Source: Flavobacteriaceae bacterium PS02336 (GTDB lineage Bacteria > Bacteroidota > Bacteroidia > Flavobacteriales > Flavobacteriaceae). Taken from it: a DNA stretch of 64,000 bases. A program made the position numbers and the translations under genes. The stretch lies in contig JASCOF010000006.1 in the NCBI GenBank assembly GCA_029960065.1, positions 248,001 to 312,000 of the forward strand. Reading direction: 5' to 3'. How positions within the stretch are numbered: the stretch's first letter is position 1; each line of letters opens with the position of its first letter. The notes beneath the pieces are model-generated. The model saw only the letters and a list, made by a program, of their open reading frames with translations, did not search any database and was not told the origin of the DNA. Below are positions 17,899-27,004 of the stretch, in pieces.

Positions 17899-17929
17899 AT
17901 GCCAGCCTGTCAAAGCTGGCATTTTTTTT
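17899..17929 (+). terminator. Rho-independent terminator after secG
   Basis: Arms ATGCCAGC and GCTGGCAT (17899-17906, 17915-17922) are followed by eight T. It separates the miaB-secG run from groESL. Confidence 0.85.
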
Positions 17930-18018
17930 AAGAAATAATGTCAGTTTTACCAGCATGGCATAATTTCTGAAAGTTTATAGAACATAAAAAAATGTATAAC
18001 TTATAATAATATAAAATC

Positions 18019-18294
18019 ATGGCTTTAAACATTAAACCGCTTTCAGACCGCGTACTTATTGAGCCTGTTGCAGCTGAAACCAAAACTGCCTCAGGTATTT
18101 TTATTCCTGATACTGCCAAAGAAAAACCTCAAAAAGGAACTGTAGTTGCAGTAGGAAACGGATCTAAAGATCATACTATGACTGTAAAAGTTGGTGATAC
18201 TGTTCTTTACGGCAAATATGCAGGAACAGAATTAAAATTAGAAGGAACTGATTATTTGATTATGCGTGAGGACGATATCTTAGCGATAATCTAA
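18019..18294 (+). CDS. groES: GroES co-chaperonin (Cpn10)
   Basis: The 91-residue protein starts with the family signature LNIKPLSDRVLIEPV, contains the mobile loop (AAETKTASGIFIPDTAKEKP) and ends EDDILAII. It caps the GroEL ring during assisted folding. It lies 83 bases upstream of groEL. No CIRCE element is visible in front of it; a partial sigma-54-like word lies 60 bases upstream. Confidence 0.97.
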   Translation: MALNIKPLSDRVLIEPVAAETKTASGIFIPDTAKEKPQKGTVVAVGNGSKDHTMTVKVGDTVLYGKYAGTELKLEGTDYLIMREDDILAII

Positions 18295-18377
18295 AAAATA
18301 TTGTATTAAGTACGAAGTATTAAGAATTAAGAACTTCATTTAACTTGAAACAAATCAAACTTTAAACAAAAATTAAA

Positions 18378-20006
18378 ATGGCAAAAGATATAAAATTTGA
18401 TATTGAAGCACGTGACGGTTTAAAACGTGGTGTTGATGCATTAGCAAATGCTGTAAAAGTAACTTTAGGACCAAAAGGTCGTAATGTAATCATTGGGAAA
18501 TCATTTGGTGGACCAACTGTTACTAAAGATGGTGTTTCTGTTGCAAAAGAAATCGAATTGAAAGACCCATTAGAAAATATGGGCGCACAAATGGTTAAAG
18601 AAGTTGCTTCTAAAACCAATGATCTAGCAGGAGACGGAACTACAACTGCTACCGTTTTAGCTCAAGCTATTGTAAAAGAAGGTCTTAAAAACGTTGCTGC
18701 TGGTGCAAATCCAATGGATTTGAAACGCGGAATCGACAAAGCAGTTGAAACTATTGTTGCTGACTTAGCAAAACAAGCTAAAGTGGTTGGAAGTGATTCT
18801 GACAAAATCAAACAAATTGCTTCTATCTCTGCTAACAATGACGAAGTTATTGGTGAATTAATCGCTACTGCTTTCGCTAAAGTTGGAAAAGAAGGAGTTA
18901 TCACTGTTGAAGAAGCTAAAGGAACAGATACTTTTGTAGATGTTGTTGAAGGAATGCAGTTTGACAGAGGATATCTTTCTCCTTACTTCGTAACAAACCC
19001 AGAGAAAATGGAAGTAGAATTAGACTCTCCATACATCTTATTATACGACAAAAAAGTATCTTCTTTAAAAGAATTACTTCCAGTTTTAGAGCCGGTTGCA
19101 CAATCAGGAAAACCATTATTGATTATTGCTGAAGATGTTGACGGAGAAGCTCTTTCTACATTAGTAGTAAACAAATTAAGAGGTGCTCTTAAAATTGCTG
19201 CTGTAAAAGCTCCAGGTTTTGGAGACAGAAGAAAAGCAATGTTAGAAGATATCGCTATCTTAACTGGTGGAACTGTAATTTCTGAAGAAAGAGGTTATAC
19301 ATTAGAAAATACAACTATCGAAATGTTAGGAAACGCAAAAAGAGTTTCTATCGATAAAGACAATACAACTATCGTAAGCGGTGCAGGTGAAGCTGATATC
19401 ATCAAAAATAGAGTAAACCAAATTAAAGGTCAGATGGAAACTACAACATCTGATTACGATAAAGAAAAATTGCAAGAGCGTTTGGCTAAATTAGCTGGTG
19501 GTGTTGCTGTTCTTTATGTTGGTGCTGCTTCTGAAGTTGAAATGAAAGAGAAAAAAGACAGAGTTGACGATGCTTTACACGCAACTCGTGCAGCTGTTGA
19601 AGAAGGAATTGTTGCTGGTGGTGGTGTAGCTTTATTAAGAGCTAAACTTGCTTTAGCTGACTTAAAAGCGGATAACGCTGACGAAGCGACTGGAATCCAA
19701 ATCGTTTCTCGCGCTGTTGAAGCTCCATTAAGAACTATCGTTGAAAACGCTGGTCTTGAAGGTTCTGTTGTTGTAGCTAAAGTTTCTGAAGGTTCAGGTG
19801 ATTTTGGATACAATGCAAAAACTGATGAATATGTAGACATGCTTACTGCTGGAATTATCGATCCTAAAAAAGTAACTCGTGTTGCATTAGAAAATGCTGC
19901 ATCTGTTTCTGGAATGATCTTAACTACAGAATGTGCATTAATTGATATTAAAGAAGAAAACGCTGGCGGAATGCCAATGGGTGGCGGAATGCCAGGAATG
20001 ATGTAA
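18378..20006 (+). CDS. groEL: GroEL chaperonin (Cpn60)
   Basis: The 542-residue chaperonin has the ATP-binding signature GDGTTTATVLAQ, VAKEIELKDP, and the C-terminal repeat GGMPMGGGMPGMM typical of GroEL. It forms the double-ring folding chamber with GroES. The gene is followed by a terminator 22 bases after the stop. Confidence 0.98.
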   Translation: MAKDIKFDIEARDGLKRGVDALANAVKVTLGPKGRNVIIGKSFGGPTVTKDGVSVAKEIELKDPLENMGAQMVKEVASKTNDLAGDGTTTATVLAQAIVKEGLKNVAAGANPMDLKRGIDKAVETIVADLAKQAKVVGSDSDKIKQIASISANNDEVIGELIATAFAKVGKEGVITVEEAKGTDTFVDVVEGMQFDRGYLSPYFVTNPEKMEVELDSPYILLYDKKVSSLKELLPVLEPVAQSGKPLLIIAEDVDGEALSTLVVNKLRGALKIAAVKAPGFGDRRKAMLEDIAILTGGTVISEERGYTLENTTIEMLGNAKRVSIDKDNTTIVSGAGEADIIKNRVNQIKGQMETTTSDYDKEKLQERLAKLAGGVAVLYVGAASEVEMKEKKDRVDDALHATRAAVEEGIVAGGGVALLRAKLALADLKADNADEATGIQIVSRAVEAPLRTIVENAGLEGSVVVAKVSEGSGDFGYNAKTDEYVDMLTAGIIDPKKVTRVALENAASVSGMILTTECALIDIKEENAGGMPMGGGMPGMM

Positions 20007-20027
20007 TTCATTCTCTTCTTAAAACTT

Positions 20028-20060
20028 AAAAGCGCTGGATTTTTATCTGGCGCTTTTTTT
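20028..20060 (+). terminator. Terminator after groEL
   Basis: Arms AAAAGCGC and GCGCTTTT enclose a T-rich loop and end in eight T. Confidence 0.8.
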
Positions 20061-20247
20061 TGCCACAAATTGCACGAATTTCCACGAATTCTTTTTTTTC
20101 TTTGCGAATATTTTTAGCCACAGATTAAAGGATTATAAAGATTAAAATCTGTGATAATCTTTTTAATCTGTGGCAAAATTAACAGCAAAACAATTCATGG
20201 AAATTCGTGCAATTACTTCGTCAGTTCGCTATCGCTCGGGCCGTGGC
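20061..20247. repeat. Nested inverted repeats between groEL and the phosphodiesterase gene
   Basis: Outer arms of 23 bases (20068-20090 and 20192-20214, one mismatch; core AATTGCACGAATTTCCA) enclose inner arms GCCACAGATTA / TAATCTGTGGC (20117-20127, 20164-20174). The block makes up most of the 320-base gap and could fold into a cruciform on DNA or a long stem in RNA. Confidence 0.75.
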
Positions 20248-20296
20248 ATACTTTTTTATTTAACATTCTCTTTTTCTTTAAAAAATCTGTTATATC

Positions 20297-20304
20297 TACC
20301 TTTG
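20297..20304 (+). promoter_or_regulatory. -7 element for the phosphodiesterase gene
   Basis: TACCTTTG matches TAnnTTTG and lies 22 bases before the ATG at 20327. Confidence 0.5.
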
Positions 20305-20326
20305 CGGTTCTATTAAAAATTGCACA

Positions 20327-21526
20327 ATGAGAAAATTCACAACTCACTTTTTATCTTTCACATTTTTACTTCTTACTATTTTTTTACAAGCTCAAAATAC
20401 TAAAGACAATTATGTTGTTTTAGTTTCTATGGATGGTTTCCGTTGGGATTACGGTAAGCAATTTAATCTTCCAAACCTAAAACAAATTTCAAAAGAAGGT
20501 GTTCATGCCAAATCGATGAAACCTTCATATCCAACCAAAACTTTTCCCAATCATTATACTATCGTAACAGGTCTTTATCCAGATCATCACGGAATCATCA
20601 ATAATGTTTTTTATGATGCTGAATTAAATCAATCTTTTTCATTATCAAGCGAAGCAAAAAATGATTCTCGTTTTTATGGAGGAAATCCGATCTGGAATTT
20701 AGCAGAACAACAAGGCGTAAAAACAGCTTCTTTCTTTTGGCCGGGTTCTGATATTGACAAAAGAAATCCAAGCTATTTTAAAAATTACAATGGTAAAATT
20801 CCGTACGAGGCTAGAATTGACACCGTTATGAAATGGCTGCAGCTTCCAGAAAAACAAAGACCTCATCTGGTAACTTTGTATTTTGATGAACCTGATCATT
20901 CAGGACATAATTTTGGTCCGCTTTCGCCACAAACTAAAAAAGCAGCAATAAAAATGGATTCGATTATGGGCGAATTGTCAAGAAGATTGGATCAATTATC
21001 AATCGGTAAACAAATTAATCTAATCATTGTTTCAGACCACGGAATGGCAGATATTTCTAACGATAAAAAAGTGGCTGTTTTAGATTATTTAAAACCAGAA
21101 TGGCTGGGTTATAAAGATGTAATCAATCCTATTATGAGTTTACAAGCAAAAAACGGCTTTAAAGATTCTATTGCAAATGCTTTAAAAAAAGTACCTCATA
21201 TTAAATTTTGGAAATCGACTGAAGTCCCAAAAAGACTGCATTACGGAACAAATCCGCGTGCGCATGATTTTGTTATTGAAGCCGAAAAAGGATATAGTTT
21301 AGTAAGTAAAGAAAGCACGCATATTAAAGGCGGAACGCATGGTTATGACAATGACAACAAAGATATGCATGCCATTTTTTATGCAAAAGGTCCTGCTTTT
21401 AAAGTAGACAAAACGGTAAAAACTTTTCCAAATATTTCTGTTTATCCTTTAATTGCTCACATTTTAGGCTTACAAGTTGGTGAGATTGACGGGAAGTTAA
21501 GTGATGTTAAATCGATGCTCCGCTAA
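20327..21526 (+). CDS. Secreted NPP-type nucleotide pyrophosphatase/phosphodiesterase (alkaline phosphatase superfamily)
   Basis: The 399-residue protein has a signal peptide (residues 1-22) and all the zinc and nucleophile motifs of the NPP branch: Asp36 (VSMDGFRWDY), nucleophile Thr72 (PTKTFPNHYT), DEPDHSGH (187-194), SDHGM (Asp237, His238) and GTHGYDN (His338). It probably hydrolyses phosphodiester or pyrophosphate bonds of nucleotides in the periplasm. It is a single-gene unit with its own -7 element, placed between two blocks of nested repeats. The exact substrate is not readable from sequence. Confidence 0.9.
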   Translation: MRKFTTHFLSFTFLLLTIFLQAQNTKDNYVVLVSMDGFRWDYGKQFNLPNLKQISKEGVHAKSMKPSYPTKTFPNHYTIVTGLYPDHHGIINNVFYDAELNQSFSLSSEAKNDSRFYGGNPIWNLAEQQGVKTASFFWPGSDIDKRNPSYFKNYNGKIPYEARIDTVMKWLQLPEKQRPHLVTLYFDEPDHSGHNFGPLSPQTKKAAIKMDSIMGELSRRLDQLSIGKQINLIIVSDHGMADISNDKKVAVLDYLKPEWLGYKDVINPIMSLQAKNGFKDSIANALKKVPHIKFWKSTEVPKRLHYGTNPRAHDFVIEAEKGYSLVSKESTHIKGGTHGYDNDNKDMHAIFYAKGPAFKVDKTVKTFPNISVYPLIAHILGLQVGEIDGKLSDVKSMLR

Positions 21527-21533
21527 TTAGAGA

Positions 21534-21792
21534 ATTTGTCAATTAGAAAATGAGATAATTAGAAAATTCTTGAATTGAAATAATTAATTGAATTGCCTCC
21601 AGCTTTAGCTGGAGTTCAGCATTCAGAATAAAAAAAAGGCTTTAGCCGAACTATAAAGTTTGGCTAAAGCCTTTTTCTCAAAGAACCAATTTGTTCCTCC
21701 AGCTAAAGCTGGAGGCAATTCAAAAAAAACAAAATCACACAGTATTTATCTGTAGAGATTCGTGATGTCAAATCATTTTCTAATTGACAAAT
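21534..21792. repeat. Three concentric inverted repeats
   Basis: Outer perfect 20-base arms (21534-21553 and 21773-21792; TTTGTCAATTAGAAAATG core) enclose middle perfect 24-base arms (21590-21613 and 21698-21721; GCCTCCAGCTTTAGCTGG core), which enclose inner perfect arms AAAAAGGCTTTAGCC / GGCTAAAGCCTTTTT (21633-21647, 21662-21676). The inner hairpin can act as a terminator in both directions for the convergent genes on each side. Confidence 0.85.
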
Positions 21793-21807
21793 TATCAAAT
21801 TGACACA

Positions 21808-22647
21808 TTAAAATCCAGTTGAAATAGAAACCGATTTCCATCCTTCCAATTCCTTTTGAACACTCGCTATTTTTTGGTTTGCCATATTATAAGCATCTTC
21901 ACCTAAAAACAAATGCAATGGAGGATTTTGATCGTGGCTCACTTTAATTAAAGCTTCTGCTAATTTTACTGGATCTCCTGGCTGATTTTCGTTGATATCC
22001 TCTTTGTGAGCGTTTTCAGATTGTCTCACTTCTTTATAATCTGCAATCGGATTTTGAGGTAATAATAATGAACTGTCTTTTAAGAAATCGGTTCTAAAAT
22101 AACCTGGATAAACGATTGTAGCGTGAACTCCAAATGATTTTACTTCTGCTGCCAAAGATTCTGTTAAACCTGCGACAGCAAATTTTGTAGAACAGTAAAT
22201 TCCCCAGCCTGGAAACTCTCCGTAATACCCTCCAACAGAAGAGATATTAAAAATATGCCCCGACTGATTCGCACGAAGAATTGGCATTGTATTTCTAATT
22301 ACATTTAATAATCCGAAAACATTTACTTCGTAGTTTTTTCTAGATTCTGCATCAGTTAATTCTTCCAATGCACCTAGTAATCCGTAACCAGCATTATTGA
22401 CTAAAACATCAATTGTTTTAAAATGATTTACTGCTTTATCAATTGCCTTTTTTACACTTTCTTCATTAACTAAATCCATTTCAAGAGGCAGAAAACTCTC
22501 AGATGTGTTTCCTAATGCTTCAATTAAAGAAGATTCATTTCTTGAAGTTGCCGCTACTTTATAACCTTCCGCCAATAATTTTTTTGCTAATTCTAATCCA
22601 AGTCCTTTTGAAGCACCTGTGATAAACCAAACTTTGTTATTTTCCAT
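21808..22647 (-). CDS. Short-chain dehydrogenase/reductase
   Basis: The 279-residue classical SDR has the cofactor motif TGASKGLG at about residues 10-17, the NNAG motif (LVNNAGYG), a catalytic Ser (ISSVGG) and YCSTK (YxxxK). After the glycine motif the strand reads AATSRN, which suggests NADPH preference. It reduces or oxidises an unknown small molecule in the cytoplasm. The AraC-type regulator 91 bases upstream on the same strand probably controls it, and a TAnnTTTG element lies just before it. Confidence 0.9.
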   Translation of the reverse strand: MENNKVWFITGASKGLGLELAKKLLAEGYKVAATSRNESSLIEALGNTSESFLPLEMDLVNEESVKKAIDKAVNHFKTIDVLVNNAGYGLLGALEELTDAESRKNYEVNVFGLLNVIRNTMPILRANQSGHIFNISSVGGYYGEFPGWGIYCSTKFAVAGLTESLAAEVKSFGVHATIVYPGYFRTDFLKDSSLLLPQNPIADYKEVRQSENAHKEDINENQPGDPVKLAEALIKVSHDQNPPLHLFLGEDAYNMANQKIASVQKELEGWKSVSISTGF

Positions 22648-22678
22648 GATTTTAATTTTTTACATTTTAATTACAGGA

Positions 22679-22706
22679 CAAAGGTATTGGCGAAGTGCTT
22701 CTCAAA
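22679..22706 (-). promoter_or_regulatory. Promoter in front of the SDR gene
   Basis: The minus strand carries TACCTTTG (22679-22686) 31 bases before the SDR start and TTTG (22703-22706) as a possible -33 box with 16 bases between. Confidence 0.5.
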
Positions 22707-22738
22707 AATTAAAGCAATCAAGCAAGAAGTTACAAAAA

Positions 22739-23647
22739 TCAAACAATTTCAGTCAAACGATAGATTTTAGGCGAAACCTGAACATTTTTCTTGAAGAAAT
22801 TAATAAAATGAGACAATTCTTCGAAACCTAAACACCAGGCAATTTCATTAATATTCCAATTGGTTTGTTTCAATAAAATCATCGCTTCCTGCACAATTCT
22901 TTCGGAAATAATCTGAGAAGTTGTTTTTCCGGTTGTCTCTTTTAATGCTTTATTCAAATGATTTACATGCACATTTAACTGACTCGCAAATTCTGAAGGC
23001 GAACGAAAATTAATTTGCTGCGAAATTGATTCAATCGGGAATTGACGTTCTAACAATTCCAAAAACAAAGAAGAAATTCGAATTGTCGCGTTTGATTTAC
23101 TATATAATGAAGTAGTTACAGTCTGCGTTTTCAGCGCAAGATGAATAATCTCAAAAACCAAATTTCGGATTACATCATATTTAAATGCATAATCAGAATT
23201 GATTTCATCCAGCATTCTTAGATAAACTGATTTCAAAGATTCTGCCAATTCAATAGAAACTGGAACAACAGGATTTCCGCCGGGCTGGAATAATGGATAC
23301 TCTTTTAAATTCCCAAATTGACTAAAAAAAGCATCTGTAAAAATGCAGAAAAATCCCGTCTGGTTTTCATCAATATGCTCCCAGCTATACGGAATTTGAG
23401 GATTTGCAAAGAACAAAGCCTGATCTTCTATTGCTACAACTTTATCGGCATAATGTACTTTGTTTCTGCCGATGATTAAACTTATTTTATAAAAGTCTTT
23501 TCGTGTGTAAGGCAATGGATTACAAGTGCTCCCGATATAATCATCCAATTTAAAAACATTAAAATGTCCGATTTCTTTTTTAAGATTCTCGGGCATTCCT
23601 TTTATTTTTACAGTGTAAAAGTCTTCTAAAGTTTCTGTGAGTTTCAT
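22739..23647 (-). CDS. AraC family transcriptional regulator
   Basis: The 302-residue protein has an N-terminal cupin-like sensing half and a C-terminal double helix-turn-helix of AraC type: FASQLNVHVNHLNKALKETTG for the first HTH and NWNINEIAWCLGFEELSHFINFFKK for the second. Such proteins activate a neighbouring gene on binding a small ligand. It is directly upstream of the SDR gene on the same strand, which is its likely target. Confidence 0.9.
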   Translation of the reverse strand: MKLTETLEDFYTVKIKGMPENLKKEIGHFNVFKLDDYIGSTCNPLPYTRKDFYKISLIIGRNKVHYADKVVAIEDQALFFANPQIPYSWEHIDENQTGFFCIFTDAFFSQFGNLKEYPLFQPGGNPVVPVSIELAESLKSVYLRMLDEINSDYAFKYDVIRNLVFEIIHLALKTQTVTTSLYSKSNATIRISSLFLELLERQFPIESISQQINFRSPSEFASQLNVHVNHLNKALKETTGKTTSQIISERIVQEAMILLKQTNWNINEIAWCLGFEELSHFINFFKKNVQVSPKIYRLTEIV

Positions 23648-23672
23648 TTTGTAAAGTTACAAAAATCAATCT

Positions 23673-23924
23673 TTAGTTAATTAGAAAATGTGGCAATGAT
23701 AAAATATGATAATTAACGAATCGCGTGTCACCCTGAGCGAAGTCGAAGGGCTTTCCTATTGGCACGAAGGCTTCGACTTCGCTCAGCCTGACAAAAAAGA
23801 TATAGATAAAACAACAAACGCGAAAGGTTTAAAAAAAATATCGGGTTTATCGCAAATAACAGCGTCTTTTTATCTCAATTTGAAATTTCTAATTTTCTAA
23901 TTGCCACATTATCTAATTAACTAA
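23673..23924. repeat. Concentric inverted repeats with an ERIC-like core
   Basis: Outer 25-base arms with one mismatch (23673-23697, 23900-23924; TTAATTAGAAAATGTGGCAA core) enclose 22-base arms with two mismatches (23727-23748, 23771-23792; CTGAGCGAAGTCGAAG core). The right outer arm runs across the stop codon of the SulP gene. An open frame at 23706-23900 inside it is an accident of the repeat. Confidence 0.8.
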
Positions 23925-25446
23925 CCACTTTATACGTAGGATCTTCAATAACATTTACATTAATAACGGCATCTGCATTTTTAAGTAATTGTCGACAGTC
24001 TACACTTAAATGCTGTAACTCTACTGTTTTGTTTAATTGATTGTATTTTTTAGTCAGATTGTTCAATGCTTCAATTGCCGACATATCTGAAACCCTGCTT
24101 TCTTTAAAATCGATTATAACGTGATTTGGATCGTTTTGTACCTCAAACTTTTCCATAAAAGCAGTTATAGAACCAAAGAATAACGGACCGTAAATCTCGT
24201 AGTGTTTTATTCCGTTTTCATCAATGTAATTACGTGCACGGATTCTTTTGGCGCTTTCCCAAGCAAAAACCAAAGCAGAAATAATAACGCCAATTAAAAC
24301 CGCTAAAGCCAGATTATGCAATACAATTGTAATTAATGCCACCAAAATTCCGACGAAAATATCGTGTCTTGGCATTTTATTGATGATTCTGAAACTCGCC
24401 CATTCAAAAGTTGTAACAGCTACTATCATCATTACACCAACTAAAGCTGCCATTGGCAGTTTCCCGATTACTGGCGCACCAAAAAGTATGATTAATAAAA
24501 TGGTCAACGCTGCAATTATTCCAGAAAGTCTTGCTCTTGAACCAGCGCCAAGGTTTACCAAAGTCTGTGCGATCATCGGACAGCCGCCCATTCCGTAGAA
24601 AAAACCGTTTAAAATATTCGAACTTCCCTGCGCAATACATTCGCGATTGCTGTTGCCGCGTGTTCCTGTTATTTCGTCGACTAAATTCAGCGTAAGCAGA
24701 CCTTCTGTCAAACCAACGGCTGCAACGATAACAGAATAGGGAAAAATCACTTTTAAAGTCTCAAAAGAAATGGGAATATTCGGAATATGAAACGGAGGAA
24801 ATCCGCCTTGAACCGAAGCAATATCTTCAACTGTTTTGGTTTGGATATTAAAAATAATTACCAAAGCAAAAACAACCATAATCGCCACTAAAGAAGCCGG
24901 AACTGCTTTTGTAATTTTAGGAAAAACCAAAACAATAGCAACCGTAAGCGCCACCAAACCCAGCATGATATACAAGGGAGTTCCTTGCAGCCATGAAACC
25001 TGACCGTTAATTACGGTTTTAAACTGTTCCAACTGCGACATAAAAATTACAACCGCCAATCCGTTTACGAAACCAAACATTACAGGCTGCGGAACAAGCC
25101 GAATAAACTTACCCAGTTTAAAAAGTCCGATACAAATCTGCACCACACCGCCGAGTGCAACGGCTGCAAAGACATATTCTATTCCATGCGATTTCATTAA
25201 AGCGATCAAAACAATGACCGTTGCTCCCGCCCCGCCCGAAATCATTCCGGGTCTTCCTCCAAAAATTGCTGTTACCAATCCCGCAATAAAAGCGGCATAT
25301 AATCCCACCAAAGGCGGAAAACCAGCCAGAATTGCAAACGACAAAGATTCTGGAATCATCGTCATAGCCACGGTAAAACCAGCTAAAATTTCGTTTTTAT
25401 AATTGACTTTTTGAGTGAAATCGAAGAGTTGAAATGCTTTTTTCAT
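23917..25446 (-). CDS. SulP-family anion transporter with STAS domain
   Basis: The protein starts MKKAFQLFDFTQKVNYKNEILAGFTVAMTMIPESLSFA, the SulP entry motif, has about 10-12 transmembrane segments and a C-terminal STAS domain (HVIIDFKESRVSDMSAIEAL). SulP proteins move sulfate, bicarbonate or similar anions, usually with sodium or protons. The frame extends 30 residues upstream, but that part is a Phe/Leu stretch with no family match, so the ATG at 25446 (509 residues) is preferred. There is no neighbour (such as cysteine synthesis genes or carbonic anhydrase) to tell sulfate from bicarbonate. Confidence 0.9.
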   Translation of the reverse strand: MKKAFQLFDFTQKVNYKNEILAGFTVAMTMIPESLSFAILAGFPPLVGLYAAFIAGLVTAIFGGRPGMISGGAGATVIVLIALMKSHGIEYVFAAVALGGVVQICIGLFKLGKFIRLVPQPVMFGFVNGLAVVIFMSQLEQFKTVINGQVSWLQGTPLYIMLGLVALTVAIVLVFPKITKAVPASLVAIMVVFALVIIFNIQTKTVEDIASVQGGFPPFHIPNIPISFETLKVIFPYSVIVAAVGLTEGLLTLNLVDEITGTRGNSNRECIAQGSSNILNGFFYGMGGCPMIAQTLVNLGAGSRARLSGIIAALTILLIILFGAPVIGKLPMAALVGVMMIVAVTTFEWASFRIINKMPRHDIFVGILVALITIVLHNLALAVLIGVIISALVFAWESAKRIRARNYIDENGIKHYEIYGPLFFGSITAFMEKFEVQNDPNHVIIDFKESRVSDMSAIEALNNLTKKYNQLNKTVELQHLSVDCRQLLKNADAVINVNVIEDPTYKVVS

Positions 25447-25680
25447 AGGGCACAAAATTAGAAAAATAATGCGCAAAAAAAGAACAAACCTTTTCAAGAA
25501 GAAAAAGAGGAATGAAGAAATCGATAAATGGAACAAATGTACTAACGCAGCTGTTCTAAAAGAAAAATTAAAATCGAAAGAATAAAGCCTATCATCTTGG
25601 TTATTGTTTTTTTGGGATAAAATTATTTAGCAAAAATACTTACAAAAACAGTAAAAACAACTGCGTATTTACACCTGTTT

Positions 25681-25893
25681 TTAATCTAACCTTACACAAG
25701 TATATCCTAAACAGTGCATATAATCCATAATATTATCGCACTGCAGATCCATTCCTTCAACTCTCAAGATTTTATCGCAGTCTTCCAGATCAAAATTAAT
25801 TTTATAGTCAGGAAATTGAGTCTGTATAATGGCAATGACATAATCTCTTTCTGACTCTTTCTGAACATTTGTTTTAAATATCTCCACAATCAT
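25681..25893 (-). CDS. Small conserved-looking protein of unknown function
   Basis: About 70 residues from MIVEIFKTNVQKESER, acidic, with an ILRVEGMDLQ strand and three cysteines; no membrane segment. Bacteroidota have many small proteins of this ferredoxin-like appearance. An upstream ATG at 25926 would add eleven residues and place the start right at the stop of the upstream barrel gene, so either start is possible. It is probably translationally linked to that gene. No function can be assigned. Confidence 0.6.
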   Translation of the reverse strand: MIVEIFKTNVQKESERDYVIAIIQTQFPDYKINFDLEDCDKILRVEGMDLQCDNIMDYMHCLGYTCVRLD

Positions 25894-25928
25894 AACGTTC
25901 TCTTTTAGTTCTTTCAACGTAATCATTA

Positions 25929-26918
25929 TTATTTTCGATTAAAAAAATTATACGATATTCCAAACCTAACGTAACCCTGCGCATCTTCTTTTTGATCATA
26001 AACATAACGGTTGGTTCGCTCGCCTCGCTCTGTAATTCGGGCACTCACAACATTGTTGATACCGCCTTTTGCAAATGCAATCAATTTTGGAGTAAAACTA
26101 TACTCGTATGTAATCCCAGATTTTAGCTCCAACTGGTTCAGTTCATAAACTCCTTTTAAATTTGCGCTATTTAAATTTAAGTAAAAACTTTCAGTATTTA
26201 ATTCTGTTCCTAAGGAAATTCTTCCGTTTTCTAAAAGCTCTCTTCTAAACAAAATTCGTTGCGGCAGAATAAAATCCATATCCCATTTTGAGTTTTTAAA
26301 CTTATGATTAACAGATAAAAGCGGTGTCATTGGCACAATCGAAGATGGATCGAGCAGTAGTAAAACCCCAGCTGTAATAGTCGTCGAAGGTGTTCTTTTA
26401 AGCACCAAAACTCCAGAGGCAAAACCTTTTAAACGCTGCAGTCTTTCTTCGTCACCATCTACTGTTGCAGTTGCACTGTAAATAGCCGTTTTTCCAAAAA
26501 GCGATGCCATATAAGTTGCTGTTATTGCGCCTGCCCAAAAATGAATATCGGCATTTTCTCTCCTATAACTTTCGCCAGTGCCGTAATTGTAAATATCGCC
26601 AAACTCATAGTTCTCATATTTGTAACGGAGCGAAGCCGCTAAAACAAAACGTTTTGATTTTGTAGCATAAAATGGCAGATTAAACGCTGCTTTGAATCGG
26701 CTGTGACTCTCAATTCTTCCTCTTTCAAATTTATTCCCGAACAATTCCGAATTGTAATTTGATGGACCAAGCTGTTCGTACTGCACATCAAAAGTTCTAG
26801 TGGTCGGAAACTTATCTACTATGGCTTTTCCTAAGGTTTTCATGCCCGGCTCCTTTTCCTGTGCCATGGTTTTTAAAGAAATAAAGACAACTAAAACGGA
26901 GATGATTTTGGATTTCAT
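25929..26918 (-). CDS. DUF6268-type outer-membrane beta-barrel protein
   Basis: From the ATG at 26918 the protein has a signal peptide (MKSKIISVLVVFISLKTMAQ) and then alternating polar/hydrophobic strands rich in aromatic residues (FKAAFNLPFYATKSKRF, RYKYENYEFGD), ending YVRFGISYNFFNRK with a terminal Arg-Lys after aromatic residues, as in outer-membrane barrels. The longer frame (to 26984) adds 22 residues before the signal peptide and is unlikely. It is divergent from a LytTR two-component system; the shared gap contains a tandem LytTR-like operator, so it is a likely target of that system. Confidence 0.7.
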   Translation of the reverse strand: MKSKIISVLVVFISLKTMAQEKEPGMKTLGKAIVDKFPTTRTFDVQYEQLGPSNYNSELFGNKFERGRIESHSRFKAAFNLPFYATKSKRFVLAASLRYKYENYEFGDIYNYGTGESYRRENADIHFWAGAITATYMASLFGKTAIYSATATVDGDEERLQRLKGFASGVLVLKRTPSTTITAGVLLLLDPSSIVPMTPLLSVNHKFKNSKWDMDFILPQRILFRRELLENGRISLGTELNTESFYLNLNSANLKGVYELNQLELKSGITYEYSFTPKLIAFAKGGINNVVSARITERGERTNRYVYDQKEDAQGYVRFGISYNFFNRK

Positions 26919-27004
26919 AAAATTAAGTGATGTAAAATTTATTTTGGAATACATTGAAACTGGAACCAAAAGTAAATGAGCCATACTTATTATAACAGTA
27001 TTTT

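Noticed and set aside
19514..20068. 184-codon open frame antisense to groEL
   Set aside because: It mirrors the highly conserved groEL frame and has no independent start signals; a shadow frame.
23706..23900. 64-codon frame between the AraC and SulP genes
   Set aside because: Lies entirely in an inverted repeat; its codons spell the repeat, not a protein.
21534..23924. Possible insertion sequence suggested by inverted repeats
   Set aside because: No transposase, target duplication or frame is present; only the repeats are supported.
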